Below are positions 7,898 to 17,055 of a stretch of DNA of 64,000 nt, in pieces. The notes below the pieces were generated by a model. That model saw only the letters and a program-made list of their open reading frames with translations. It did no database searches and was not told where the DNA came from. Source of the stretch: Alphaproteobacteria bacterium. Lineage in GTDB: Bacteria > Pseudomonadota > Alphaproteobacteria > Sphingomonadales > Emcibacteraceae. The position numbers were made by a program, and so were the translations under genes. How positions within the stretch are numbered: position 1 is the first letter of the stretch; each line of letters starts with the position of its first letter. The stretch spans positions 1 to 64,000 of the forward strand of contig JAUIDN010000005.1 in assembly GCA_030428615.1 (NCBI GenBank), in the 5' to 3' direction.

Positions 7898-8262
7898 AAA
7901 ATATTATCGACCTGATGAGGTATCTTTTTCCCTACCCGCCCGTTCCGGTATTTTTCAGAAGGCGGATGCTCGCGCTTGGAAGTGGCGATCCAACCAAGGC
8001 CATTTGTTCAACGTTGATTGCTCAAGCCTTTCAATCCGTAAAATATCCGATTTTACCAACGATAGAACTTCAGAAAATTCAATCCGGTGAAGCAACATTT
8101 CAGGAAAAAGAGATCTACCACATTCGTCATTACAGCTTGTTTACGCCACGGGATTTTGATATCTCCCCATATTTTAAAGTTATAAAACCAACGATAGAGG
8201 CAGGATTTAATTACAAGGAAATATTCTGGGCTGATAACCAGAAAACAGATCGCAATTCCTGA
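7894..8262 (+). pseudogene. YiiX-type permuted cysteine hydrolase, C-terminal half
   Basis: 122 aa starting at an ATG that overlaps the stop of the N-terminal half (ATGA). It carries the catalytic cysteine in AICSTLIAQAFQSV and the typical PILPTIEL/HYSLFTPRDFDISPYF tail of the family. On its own it lacks the catalytic His, which sits in the upstream fragment. It ends 43 bases before the convergent amidohydrolase gene. Confidence 0.65.
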
Positions 8263-8305
8263 CTATGCCCCCATTTGGACAACCTTTAATATCGCCTATA
8301 GCATT

Positions 8306-10036
8306 CTAAAAGTCTCCGGGATCACCATAAACGGGTTTCCCGCCAAACAGCGTAAGTAATACCCTGGTCTCGGAAATTTCAGAGGGTTCAATGTCAAACA
8401 GATTTTGGTCCAGCACAATAAGGTCAGCCAGCTTGCCAACCTCAATAGAGCCTGTTTCATCTTCCTGCTTATTCACGAAAGCAGCATTAATGGTAAAAGC
8501 TTCTATAGCCGACGGAAGACTAATCCGTTCATGCGGCGTAAATTCAGGATATGGCTCGCCAAGCGCGCCAAGCCGGGTAACGGCGGTTTCCATCTGCACA
8601 TAAGGATTGGCCGTTGAAACCGACCAGTCACTGCCAAACGCGACGACGGCGCCCGTCTTTTCGATACTCAGGATCGGATACATCCAACTTGTGCGTTCCT
8701 CGCCAATGGCGGGCACATTCAATTCCATCACATATTCATCCGCGACGGCCCAAAAGGGTTGAAAATTCGCGACCACATCAAGGGCCGCAAAACGGGAGAT
8801 ATCGTCCGGGTGAATGATCTGTAAATGTGAAATATGATGTCGATTTCCAAGTGGACCATTGACGTTTCGCGCATATTCAACCGCGTCAAGGCTTTGTCTG
8901 ATTGCCGCATCCCCAATAGCGTGGAAATGGGCCTGAAAGCCTGCGGCATCCAGTTCTGCAACAGCTTGCTTCAAAAATTCAGGCTCAACCATTGGAATGC
9001 CCTTCGTGCCGCCCCCTTCCAAATAGGGCTCCAGCATGGCAGCGGTATAATTTTCAAGCACACCATCCTGCATTATTTTGACAGTCGTTGCATCAACATG
9101 ACCTTTGGAAAATTCATCTCTCAATTCTATAAAGCCCTGAATTTGCTCTGTGCCTAAATCGCGCTCCCACCATTGCGACGCTACAACATGAAGATCAAGC
9201 TCATTGCGTGCATCCAGGGCCGCATAAGTTTCAAAATCCTGACGCATAACCGAAGCATCCTGTATGGATGTGATGCCATATGAATGAAGCATTTCCATCG
9301 TATGCCGCAGTCCGGCGACCTTCATTTCCAGTGTCGGAGATGGCACATGACCCTCCATCAATGACATAGCACCTTCCTGCAGACTGCCGATCAATTCCCC
9401 GCTAACGGGATCACGGTCAATTATACCGTCTACGGGGTCGGGGGTATCTTTGGTAATGCCCGCGATTTCAAGAGCCCGACTATTTGCCCAGCCGCTGTGC
9501 CCATCGCGCGATGTCAGATACACGGGGCGATCCGGCACCAATTCATCAAGGATAGTCTTGTTTGGCGCACCGCCGGCGCCGAACACCGCCATTGACCATC
9601 CGCCACCGAGAATCCAGCCCATATCCGGGTTGGCATTGGCATATTCAATGATCGCCTCCCTGTAACCATCCAACCCCGCAAGATCGTTGAGATCACAGCT
9701 TAGGGCTTCCACCCCACCCAAAATCGGATGAATATGGCTGTCCTGAAGGGCGGGCAACATCATACGACCATGAAGATCAACCACTGTGGTCTCATCGTCA
9801 ATATGATCGGCAATTTGATCCGTAGCGCCGACATAGCTGATCCGACCACCGGTAATCGCGACGGACTCAGCCCAACTACGATCATCATCGACCGTGTATA
9901 TCCGGCCATTAATGTAAACAGCATCTGCGCTTTCCCTACCCGCAGACGGTGAATTTGACGGATCACATCCAGCAAGCAGCACGATTAGGCTCGCAGCAAT
10001 TAGGGGCCGTTTTATAAATTTATTTGGTTCATACAT
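8306..10036 (-). CDS. Amidohydrolase-3 family lipoprotein (YtcJ-like)
   Basis: 576 aa from the chosen ATG (MYEPNKFIKRP). A type II signal peptide ends in a lipobox LLAGC, so the protein is probably lipid-anchored at the cell envelope. The rest is a metal-dependent amidohydrolase family 3 enzyme: HIHPILGG-like metal motif (residues about 80-90, DSHIHP), FHAIGDAAIRQ with metal His, HISHLQIIHPDD, and the terminal FGSDWSVSTANP with the catalytic Asp. YtcJ-like enzymes hydrolyse amide or N-acyl substrates; the real substrate is unknown. It stands alone and converges on the split YiiX gene. Confidence 0.85.
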   Translation of the reverse strand: MYEPNKFIKRPLIAASLIVLLAGCDPSNSPSAGRESADAVYINGRIYTVDDDRSWAESVAITGGRISYVGATDQIADHIDDETTVVDLHGRMMLPALQDSHIHPILGGVEALSCDLNDLAGLDGYREAIIEYANANPDMGWILGGGWSMAVFGAGGAPNKTILDELVPDRPVYLTSRDGHSGWANSRALEIAGITKDTPDPVDGIIDRDPVSGELIGSLQEGAMSLMEGHVPSPTLEMKVAGLRHTMEMLHSYGITSIQDASVMRQDFETYAALDARNELDLHVVASQWWERDLGTEQIQGFIELRDEFSKGHVDATTVKIMQDGVLENYTAAMLEPYLEGGGTKGIPMVEPEFLKQAVAELDAAGFQAHFHAIGDAAIRQSLDAVEYARNVNGPLGNRHHISHLQIIHPDDISRFAALDVVANFQPFWAVADEYVMELNVPAIGEERTSWMYPILSIEKTGAVVAFGSDWSVSTANPYVQMETAVTRLGALGEPYPEFTPHERISLPSAIEAFTINAAFVNKQEDETGSIEVGKLADLIVLDQNLFDIEPSEISETRVLLTLFGGKPVYGDPGDF

Positions 10037-10172
10037 GTCTTGATTTCCCATTAGATAAGTCAAGCTAGCACTAAACTAATTGGCAAGGCAATAGAGTGAT
10101 GTTGGTGTCTTACTAATGAGTTCTTCAGATCGGGATCTGTCATTAATATAAAAAACTGACCAAATACCTAGT

Positions 10173-10376
10173 CTATGCGATTTTAAGCTCACAGGTAACT
10201 TCATTGCCGATTTCGTTATATTTAACGGAACTGAACCCACCTGCTACGGTCATGGCGATGCCACGACCATGGGGGTCTAATAGTCTTTTGGCATCAAAAT
10301 ACATATATGGGGCTGGATGTACAGGAAGAATAGTGGAATAAATTTGATAATAATCGTCAAAAACTTGCCATACGAA
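10173..10376 (-). pseudogene. Remnant of an anti-sigma-type/SpoIIE-associated ATPase domain
   Basis: A minus-strand frame bounded upstream by an in-frame stop encodes 67 residues, with VWQVFDDYYQIYS, DAKRLLDPHGRGIAM, and KYNEIGNEVTCELKIA-stop. PHGRGI followed by F.SV.Y...GNEV is the G-box and last strands of the HATPase_c fold of RsbW-like kinases that are fused to phosphatases or regulators. The N- and G1-box halves are absent, so this is a C-terminal fragment and most likely a decayed gene. A few ATG codons exist inside, but the product would lack the nucleotide site. Confidence 0.55.
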
Positions 10377-11227
10377 TCATGCAACGCTTTATTTTTAAAT
10401 AATATTTATTAAAAGCTCATTTAAACATATACATAAAATGCATATACTAGATAAACATGTAAATAATATATAGATTTAATGGAAAAATCATTTTATTTTA
10501 ATATTTTACACCACCTATTAGTGTATTAGAATATATTAAATTTATGTTGCAGCTTTAGCATTAAGGGTATTATTGGGCTCATTTTTAAAATACTCCTCTA
10601 TCTACAATGTTTGTTTTTCTTGAATTATTGCACGAACGCTCTCCAGAAACCTTTTCAAAACAATTGTGCACCTTCAACAAATATCGTCAGCATCAGCGGT
10701 TGCCGTTCAGATGATGTGACCGTCCAAAAGTTCTGATAATCTCTAATTTCTACGATGTCGCATATCTCGATCTTCGTCTCCCATCTCCAATCATGATTTT
10801 TTTGGAAGGTTTAGTTCTTATCTTTATTTCTTGTGCCATTACGATGGGATCGAAACCACTCTTAAGCGGACACTTTGTACGATCTCATAAAATTTGACGG
10901 GGAACACGATTTGGTAATGGGAATATTCTAAATAATGCAACAGAATCGGGAGCGAAATTAAGAAAATTGTGGATAACATAATAAATTTGCGTTGGTATTG
11001 AGCACGCAACCACAAACCATTAAACCAGTAAGAGCCAAAATAATTTATTCCATAATATCTGCCTAAGATATTAATTTTAAGAAATAAACTTATAAATTGA
11101 AACTTTAAAAATCCTTGGTGCTCGCAAAAATATAACTATGATGTTAGTATTCGCTTGAACAAAAGATAAGGACTTAATATGCTTCGTAAATATATGTTCA
11201 AAAAAGCATTAGTGTGAGGGAGGAATC
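10377..11227. other. Gene-poor AT-rich spacer upstream of the quorum-sensing locus
   Basis: About 850 bases with no credible coding frame, tRNA, repeat array or terminator. The 10400-10600 and 11000-11150 parts are strongly AT-rich. The last bases before 11228 hold a Shine-Dalgarno-like GGGAGGAATC for the XRE gene. The sequence looks like decayed or regulatory DNA. Confidence 0.5.
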
Positions 11228-11626
11228 ATGGACTCTAAACCAGATCCAATAGACGTACATGTAGGACAGAAAGTACGCTTTAGACGTGTAACAGTAGGTT
11301 TGACACAAACGGAACTCGGTAAAGCGCTCGGGGTTACATTTCAGCAAATACAAAAATACGAACACGGTGCCAATCGCATCGGATCCAGTCGCCTTTATAA
11401 GATATCACAAGTTCTCAGCACCCCTGTCTCTTTCTTCTTTGACGGTATATCAGAAGAAATTGCCGAAAACATCATAGATGAAGCAAAAGAAACCGAAGCA
11501 ACAGCTGATTCAGCCAACATGGTCAAAAAAGAAACCCTAAATCTGATCAGGAATTATTACGGCATTAAAAACGCCAGCGTACGAAAACACCTATATAATC
11601 TTGTGAAATCGATGAACAAAGAATAA
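11228..11626 (+). CDS. XRE-family helix-turn-helix regulator
   Basis: 132 aa. An HTH_3/Cro-C1 domain occupies residues 8-68 (VGQKVRFRRVTVGLTQTELGKALGVTFQQIQKYEHGANRIGSSRLYKISQVL), followed by VSFFFDG and a short acidic linker, then a basic helix (RKHLYNLVKSM). This is the common alphaproteobacterial XRE type, with the FQQIQKYE..NRI signature. A ribosome site GGGAGG lies 5 bases before the ATG. It directly precedes luxR on the same strand (58-bp gap), so it may take part in control of the quorum-sensing genes; that is inference from position. Confidence 0.85.
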   Translation: MDSKPDPIDVHVGQKVRFRRVTVGLTQTELGKALGVTFQQIQKYEHGANRIGSSRLYKISQVLSTPVSFFFDGISEEIAENIIDEAKETEATADSANMVKKETLNLIRNYYGIKNASVRKHLYNLVKSMNKE

Positions 11627-11684
11627 GGCCAGTATTTGTTCGATGATGCTTGACCAACGTTGCCTTCATTATTTAGAATAAAAC

Positions 11685-12473
11685 ATGAGCTATTTGGAAT
11701 TAACACAGTCCTTTATTGAGCAATCCAACCAGACGAAGAACTTGTCTGAGTTAGCGATGTTACTTGATAAGTTTACAAAAAAATTAGGCTGTTCTCATTT
11801 TGTTTGTTTGTCACACGTGAATCCGCTCGAGCCGCCCCCGAATGCAGTAGTTCTAACCAATTACCCACTTGAATGGGCTTTGCACCATAGCGCAAAGAAT
11901 TATCACCGGTACGACCCCATAATGGCGACATGCAAATCGAAATTTCTCCCATTCAGTTGGTCTGATGACGGCTGGCGTTTTATGCTTAACAACAAGCAAA
12001 TGAAAATGATGGGAGAAGCCTCTGAATTTGGTCTCTCCAATGGCTATACTATTCCAATTCATGCGTCGTCTGGTTATCCTGGATCGCTTTCAATTGTATA
12101 CGAAGTAGGGTGCGTTACACCTGAGGCGTTAGCGGCACTCCAACTGCTTGCATATTATGTTTATGAAAAAGCGATCACGATGAAAACTACAAGCCCCTCC
12201 GCGGAATGTTCACGATTGACGGAAAAACAAAGATATGTACTTGAAGAAATTTCCAGAGGAAAAAGTAGCTGGGCTATTTCTAAGAGTATGGGAATATCTA
12301 CCGATGGTGTTAACAAGCACGTTAAAAAAATATTTTCCAAATATGGAGTAGCAACAAGGCAACAAGCAATTGTCCGAGGGCTATTCACAGGTGAGATCAA
12401 TTATTGCGATGTTATTACCCAGAGCACTGCAAAAGATAATTCTCAAGCCGGGTTCGTACACATACAATCATAA
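11685..12473 (+). CDS. LuxR-family autoinducer-binding regulator
   Basis: 262 aa. The N-terminal autoinducer-binding domain is followed by a LuxR HTH (about 190-245: LTEKQRYVLEEISRGKSSWAISKSMGISTDGVNKHVKKIFSKYGV). Placing it on TraR with a constant offset of seven gives W64, D77, P78, W92 and G120 for TraR W57, D70, P71, W85 and G113. TraR Y61 corresponds to H68, a change in the ligand pocket. The tail after residue 245 is longer than usual. luxI lies 108 bp downstream, so this is the cognate receptor of that synthase. The intergenic region holds a 20-bp dyad that could be its binding site. Confidence 0.88.
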   Translation: MSYLELTQSFIEQSNQTKNLSELAMLLDKFTKKLGCSHFVCLSHVNPLEPPPNAVVLTNYPLEWALHHSAKNYHRYDPIMATCKSKFLPFSWSDDGWRFMLNNKQMKMMGEASEFGLSNGYTIPIHASSGYPGSLSIVYEVGCVTPEALAALQLLAYYVYEKAITMKTTSPSAECSRLTEKQRYVLEEISRGKSSWAISKSMGISTDGVNKHVKKIFSKYGVATRQQAIVRGLFTGEINYCDVITQSTAKDNSQAGFVHIQS

Positions 12474-12512
12474 ATATTATTAACCACCATTATTCCCGCC
12501 CTGAGTGATTTG

Positions 12513-12532
12513 AGGTACTCAGGTTGGTACCT
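12513..12532 (+). promoter_or_regulatory. Candidate lux-box dyad upstream of luxI
   Basis: AGGTACTCAGGTTGGTACCT is a 20-bp sequence with perfect 6-bp inverted arms, AGGTAC and GTACCT, the length expected of a LuxR site. A second dyad, CTGAGT...ACTCAG (12501-12522), overlaps it. It lies 49 bases before the luxI start, so it would fit positive autoregulation by the LuxR protein. Binding is inferred, not shown. Confidence 0.5.
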
Positions 12533-12581
12533 TCTCAATTTTATCAACTTATATCATGCTCTGCTTATTAGGAGGTAAGTC

Positions 12582-13208
12582 ATGATTCATTTGATAAACA
12601 AAGAAAATAAACATTTCTATCCTAGTCTCTTAAATAAAATGTTCCTGAACAGGAAAGAGATATTTATAGATAAGCTTGATTGGAATTTAACGGTCACAAA
12701 CGGTGAAGAACGAGACCAGTTCGACACAGACGACACCATTTATCTCATCGTCGTTGATGATGTCACGGGCGCGATCCGCAGTTCACTGAGGCTAAATCCT
12801 ACTAATAAGTCCCACTTAATGTCGGAATTATTCCCTCATCTGTGTGAGGGAGGGGTACCAACAGGTCAGGATATATGGGAAATATCACGGTATTGTTATA
12901 ACCCCGATTTCACAAGAAGGACAGACAGATTGAAAGCCTTAAGTGAGATAATGTGTGGTGTAATGGAAACAGCCCTACTGCATAGCTGGGAAGAACTGAC
13001 TTTCGTTATTGGCACACCATTGATACCTCACTGCATCCGGTGTGGATGGGACATCAGTCCGCTTGGTCTTCCCACAAAAGATAAGGGGCAATCGATATGT
13101 GCCTTCAAGGTGAACGTAACACAACAGGGTCTACGGGCAGTTCGCAATAACGCTTCACTTACCGCACCAGCAATAAGATATATCCCTAAAGAATTAATCG
13201 CAGCATAG
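12582..13208 (+). CDS. Acyl-homoserine-lactone synthase, LuxI family
   Basis: 208 aa. It makes N-acyl-homoserine lactone from S-adenosylmethionine and an acyl-ACP or acyl-CoA. All the hallmark residues of the family are present, close to the numbering of characterised members: R24, F28, W34, D45, D48, R70, E100 and R103 (NRKEIF, LDW, ERDQFD, SLRL, WEISR). A strong ribosome site AGGAGG precedes the ATG by 6 bases. It follows luxR and is followed by a 55-aa frame and a PhyH-like dioxygenase. Which acyl chain is used cannot be read from the sequence. Confidence 0.92.
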   Translation: MIHLINKENKHFYPSLLNKMFLNRKEIFIDKLDWNLTVTNGEERDQFDTDDTIYLIVVDDVTGAIRSSLRLNPTNKSHLMSELFPHLCEGGVPTGQDIWEISRYCYNPDFTRRTDRLKALSEIMCGVMETALLHSWEELTFVIGTPLIPHCIRCGWDISPLGLPTKDKGQSICAFKVNVTQQGLRAVRNNASLTAPAIRYIPKELIAA

Positions 13209-13220
13209 AGGGCAATAGAT

Positions 13221-13388
13221 ATGAATGATGTAAACACACTGTTACTACGAGTGAAATATGCACTGGAATCTCTGGACGCGGAATCAAGACAGGAATTGGT
13301 AAACCATATTGAGCTTTTTGCCGCCGGACGGATATCTTTAAATGACTTTTATATGAAGAGAGACAGCGATGCCAAACGATTTAATTAG
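13221..13388 (+). CDS. Small protein, 55 aa, between luxI and the dioxygenase
   Basis: The frame opens 12 bases after luxI with a GAGGGC ribosome-site-like element and encodes MNDVNTLLLRVKYALESLDAE...LVNHIELFAAGRISLNDFYMKRDSDAKRFN. It looks like a helical charged peptide. Its last seven codons overlap the start of the dioxygenase gene in another frame, so translational coupling is possible. It is too short for the usual cut-off. Amphipathic composition and tight packing argue for a real gene; no family is recognised. Confidence 0.5.
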   Translation: MNDVNTLLLRVKYALESLDAESRQELVNHIELFAAGRISLNDFYMKRDSDAKRFN

Positions 13389-14229
13389 TAAACTGGAAAA
13401 AGATGGTTACCTAGTACTTGAAAACCTGATCAACGAAGAAATGGTGAGCAGATTATCAAGTGAAATGGACGTATGGTTTGACAAGACGCCCGCTTGCCAG
13501 GGCGACTTCTATGGCCAAGGAACAACGACCAGGTTTGGTTCGCTTCTAAGTAAAGCGCCAACAACTCAGGATATCGTTTTACATCCTGAGATTATGCCCT
13601 TGATCGACACGTTTCTCGGCCCAAATTGTGACTGCTACCAGTTAAGCCTGTCACAGGCGGTCCGCATCCATCCCGGGGCTGCCATGCAGCCGGTACACAA
13701 AGATGAACTGATGTGGCCACACCAAAAAGATTGCGAATGGATGATCAACGTTATTTGGGCTATTGACGATTTTAAAGAAGAAAATGGTGCGACACGCTTA
13801 TGGCCTGCTCACACAGATAATGGAGGTGATTTTGAATATAATATGGGGGACTCTGTCGTTGCTGAAATGCCGAAGGGATCAGCACTAATATTCCTTGGCT
13901 CAACACGACATTGCGGCGGTGCGAATATCAGCTTGGCGGGGCGCACCGGCATAATTTTCAGCTATGCTTTAGGATGGCTGAAACAAAACGAAAATCAGTT
14001 CCTTGCATATCCTCCGGAAGTTGCCCGAAACTTTCCAAAGGAAATACAGGATTTGATTGGCTACCGGATACACCGACCAAATCTGGGCGGCTATGAATAT
14101 TATTGCCCGTCCGTGTTGCTTGAAAAAGAAGGTGCCCGTCCGGAAGTACTGCCAGCAGTAGATGCCCTGCAGCCTGAAATACAGGCGATAATAGATGATA
14201 TGAAACGTGAAGACCGATGGGCTTCGTAA
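13369..14229 (+). CDS. Phytanoyl-CoA dioxygenase (PhyH) family protein
   Basis: 286 aa Fe(II)/2-oxoglutarate-dependent oxygenase. The iron triad is visible as H110-x-D112 (PVHKDELMW) and H181 (STRHCGGAN), with R192 (AGRTGI) positioned for 2-oxoglutarate. The domain covers about residues 8-215. Gene pairs luxI-phyH are a recurrent arrangement in alphaproteobacteria, where the oxygenase has been suspected of modifying the signal or making a quorum-controlled metabolite. Here it is in the same transcript direction as luxR, luxI and the 55-aa frame, and ends before a strong terminator. Substrate unknown. Confidence 0.85.
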   Translation: MPNDLISKLEKDGYLVLENLINEEMVSRLSSEMDVWFDKTPACQGDFYGQGTTTRFGSLLSKAPTTQDIVLHPEIMPLIDTFLGPNCDCYQLSLSQAVRIHPGAAMQPVHKDELMWPHQKDCEWMINVIWAIDDFKEENGATRLWPAHTDNGGDFEYNMGDSVVAEMPKGSALIFLGSTRHCGGANISLAGRTGIIFSYALGWLKQNENQFLAYPPEVARNFPKEIQDLIGYRIHRPNLGGYEYYCPSVLLEKEGARPEVLPAVDALQPEIQAIIDDMKREDRWAS

Positions 14230-14261
14230 TATCCTGTAAGTGAGTATTTACGGCAGGTTCT

Positions 14262-14272
14262 GGGGGGGGGGG
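14262..14272 (+). repeat. Homopolymeric G tract (11 G)
   Basis: Eleven consecutive G residues lie between the dioxygenase stop codon and its terminator. Such tracts are prone to slipped-strand mispairing. It is outside any recognised coding frame, so phase variation of a protein is not indicated. Confidence 0.8.
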
Positions 14273-14287
14273 AACCCAAATAAAGGA

Positions 14288-14340
14288 CACAATTGACTTT
14301 CACGGGTAACAATTACCGGATAAGTCAATTGTGTTTTTTT
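14288..14340 (+). terminator. Rho-independent terminator of the luxI operon
   Basis: A perfect 12-bp stem (CACAATTGACTT / AAGTCAATTGTG) encloses a nested small dyad (GGTAA...TTACC) and is followed by seven T. It ends the luxR-luxI-phyH direction and separates it from the convergent SnoaL-like gene. Confidence 0.85.
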
Positions 14341-14393
14341 GCACGAACCTTTGGCTATTTATAAATAGCCAAAAAAAAGCAGTTTCAAAGAGA

Positions 14394-14861
14394 TTACAGT
14401 CCCAGTTCTGTCAATCCCGGATGATCGTCAGGGCGTCTTCCAGTTGGCCAGTGAAATTTCCTGTCTCCATCGTTTATTGGCAGATCATTGATGCTGGCGA
14501 TGCGCAATTCCATCAATCCATTTTCATCGAACTGCCAGTTTTCATTTCCATAGGCTCTATACCATTGCCCCCTATCATCAAGCCATTCATATGCAAATCT
14601 GACCGCAATTCGATTATCGTCATACGTCCACACTTCCTTAATGAGCCTATATTCCAGCTCTTTTGTCCATTTTCGGGTCAAAAAAGTAACGATTTCGGAT
14701 CGTCCGTTTATAAATTCCGCGCGGTTACGCCAGATACTGTTTTCCGTATATGCCAACGCAATTTTTTCCGGATCACGGCTATTCCATGCATCTTCCGCCA
14801 TTCGGGCTTTTTGAGCGGCGGTTTCTTCCGTAAATGGGGGTAATGGGGGACGGCTAGACAT
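14394..14861 (-). CDS. DUF1348 / SnoaL-like protein
   Basis: 155 aa from [13 protein letters not shown]. The sequence [42 protein letters not shown]...[29 protein letters not shown] is characteristic of DUF1348, a small NTF2-fold cone protein. Catalytic role unproven; members often sit near redox or stress genes. The start at 14861 follows a clear AGGAAGG ribosome site; a further upstream ATG is less likely. It is 44 bases downstream of the reductase fusion on the same strand and probably co-transcribed with it and the GST. Confidence 0.8.
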   Translation of the reverse strand: MSSRPPLPPFTEETAAQKARMAEDAWNSRDPEKIALAYTENSIWRNRAEFINGRSEIVTFLTRKWTKELEYRLIKEVWTYDDNRIAVRFAYEWLDDRGQWYRAYGNENWQFDENGLMELRIASINDLPINDGDRKFHWPTGRRPDDHPGLTELGL

Positions 14862-14905
14862 AAATATATTTTCCTTCCTGTGGATTATTGTCATGATATG
14901 AGTTG

Positions 14906-16972
14906 TTAAAGATCAAGAATGAGTTCATCCGGGCGCTCAGCCGATATATCCGCCGGTACGGCACAGCAAATCAGCGCTTCATTTTGCCGCACTTCAATTA
15001 GGGGCGGCAACGAATATGCGATATCACCTTCCAGAACTTTTGTTGCACATGTCCCACAACTTCCTGTCCTGCAACCATATGACGGTGTTAGCCCGCTCAT
15101 TTCCGCGAGTTCAAGTAAACTTCTGCTGCCAGGGTCCCATTTGGCTTTAACATTGGACTTTTCGAACAATACATCCCTTACAACCGCTGGTATCTGGTCG
15201 GAGGTTTCCGGATCAACTCTCTCGTTAATTCTTAGCAGTGACGACGGACCAAACGATTCCGCAAATATTTGTTTATCCGATATGTTCAATTCACGTAACC
15301 CATCATAAAGGGACTGCATAAAACCTGACGGGCCACACAGATAAAAATCATAATCATCAAATGGCAGCACAGATTTTAGCAGCTCCATATTGATCCGGTC
15401 TTTATGAAACCTTATGTCGCTTGGATGTTTGTTTAAATCCGATAAAGTCCGGATCAAATGAAACATGCCTCCGGATTTGTAAACGATATTATTGAGTTCA
15501 TCATAAAACGCCAAATCACTTAAATGTCGCACTGCATGAAATAACCAAACGGTTCTTTTCACCTGACTATTTTTATTGTCTGCGAATATTTGTCCGATCA
15601 TTGATATCATCGGTGTAATACCGACACCTCCCGCCAACATCACAATTGGTCGGACCATATCGGATTTGAGCGTGAATGCCCCCTGTGGTGGACGGGCATT
15701 GATTATATCACCTTCTGACAACTGATCATGAAGAAAGCCAGATACTAGTCCTTCACGTTTCACGCTAATACGATATATTCCATCCGTTGGAGCAGACGAC
15801 AATGTGTAAGTGCGGCTCAGCGGTTCATCATACCCTGGCACGTCCAGTCGGATTGGCAGATGTTGACCTGCTTTAAAATTTTTGAGAGGAGTGCGATCAA
15901 CGCTTTCCAGATAGATAGAACGGATGTGATCGCTTTCATTCACTATTTTTATTACCAGATAAGGTTCCCATTGATTGCTCAGGTTGTTTGAAAGCAGCTT
16001 CTTTGTCGCAGCTTCCCATGAACCTGTTGCTGATAACGCAGGCGATTGTTCTTCATAAGCCCATCTTAGTGGTAATGCTTTTTTCCTTTTTACAATTTGC
16101 GTAGGTCGAAATGTCCACAAACGCTCCACACCATCAAATAATATGGCTTTCTCTGAATGTAAAACAATCTCAGCAACCCCCGTCATCTGCATGACATCGC
16201 CTGATTCAAAATTTACAAAAATCAAACCTGCCTTAGAGTTCAGACATATATTTCCGAGGGTGTTGAAAAAATTATTACCCGAAAAATCAGGTATGGTGAG
16301 GATACCGTCATCCCCTACTCGGACAAAACCCGGCTTGCCCCCACGATGAGATACATCAACCTGTCTCTTACCATCAACATCGGCATATGACGCCACAAAA
16401 AATGTGTCTGCATTTGATATGAATCCGGCCGCCTCGGTGTCAACCCTATCCATTACTTGTACTTTTCCCGATGTATAATCATCCGGGTCATCTGCAAAGT
16501 CGAAATGGCGAAGTTGAATATATTTAGGGCAATTGCCCATAGATTGCGCCACATTAATCATAAACCCCCGGCTATCGAAATCTGAAATAATACCGTTCAC
16601 TCTGTTTCGACGCCGCGTGTGCAATTCTATCCCTAACAACCCAATACCTGAATTGTCCGCGAAACCGGGTTTTGCCGGATCCCCTTTTTCTAGATCTACG
16701 TCAATTCTTAATTCAGTGTCTGAAGGAGACGAAATGAAACCCGGGCGACCAACCAGAAGTGTTGCCCAAGCATCATTGTTTTCATCAATCGCACCCGCCA
16801 CAACAAATGGAAGTTGATTAAAGAAGTCCCTATGCTGATCGGGCATGTAGGGCCGAATGACCTTTCGTCCAATTTGCTCCATTTTTTCAACAAGGCCCAC
16901 GCTGGACTGCATTGTTCTTTCGCCGCAATGCCAGGGTGATTTTTCACCTGCTACTTTTACTGAATTATACAT
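14906..16972 (-). CDS. PNPOx-like / FNR / 2Fe-2S ferredoxin fusion flavoprotein
   Basis: 688 aa fusion. Residues about 10-300 form a pyridoxamine-5'-phosphate-oxidase-like FMN split barrel, opening with [11 protein letters not shown] as in family members. Residues about 335-570 are a ferredoxin-NADP reductase module (RTYTLSSAP for [18 protein letters not shown] and LCGPSGFMQ for NAD(P)H). The C-terminus is a plant-type 2Fe-2S domain with [14 protein letters not shown] and LICCAVP giving four cysteines. Electrons from NAD(P)H could thus pass through FAD to the iron-sulfur centre and on to the FMN domain or a partner. The chosen start has a GGAAAG ribosome-site match. The gene lies between a GST and a DUF1348 gene on the same strand, with an upstream divergent LysR. 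Confidence 0.88.
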   Translation of the reverse strand: MYNSVKVAGEKSPWHCGERTMQSSVGLVEKMEQIGRKVIRPYMPDQHRDFFNQLPFVVAGAIDENNDAWATLLVGRPGFISSPSDTELRIDVDLEKGDPAKPGFADNSGIGLLGIELHTRRRNRVNGIISDFDSRGFMINVAQSMGNCPKYIQLRHFDFADDPDDYTSGKVQVMDRVDTEAAGFISNADTFFVASYADVDGKRQVDVSHRGGKPGFVRVGDDGILTIPDFSGNNFFNTLGNICLNSKAGLIFVNFESGDVMQMTGVAEIVLHSEKAILFDGVERLWTFRPTQIVKRKKALPLRWAYEEQSPALSATGSWEAATKKLLSNNLSNQWEPYLVIKIVNESDHIRSIYLESVDRTPLKNFKAGQHLPIRLDVPGYDEPLSRTYTLSSAPTDGIYRISVKREGLVSGFLHDQLSEGDIINARPPQGAFTLKSDMVRPIVMLAGGVGITPMISMIGQIFADNKNSQVKRTVWLFHAVRHLSDLAFYDELNNIVYKSGGMFHLIRTLSDLNKHPSDIRFHKDRINMELLKSVLPFDDYDFYLCGPSGFMQSLYDGLRELNISDKQIFAESFGPSSLLRINERVDPETSDQIPAVVRDVLFEKSNVKAKWDPGSRSLLELAEMSGLTPSYGCRTGSCGTCATKVLEGDIAYSLPPLIEVRQNEALICCAVPADISAERPDELILDL

Positions 16973-17055
16973 TGTCTTATTCTTTCCGGATGACCACAAA
17001 TCTTCTGGTATCGTCCTAGGGAATATGGACGATACCAGGTCACAAATTTATCCTG

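Noticed and set aside
14262-14272. Phase-variable coding tract
   Set aside because: The G11 run is in the 3' UTR of the dioxygenase gene, not in any credible frame.
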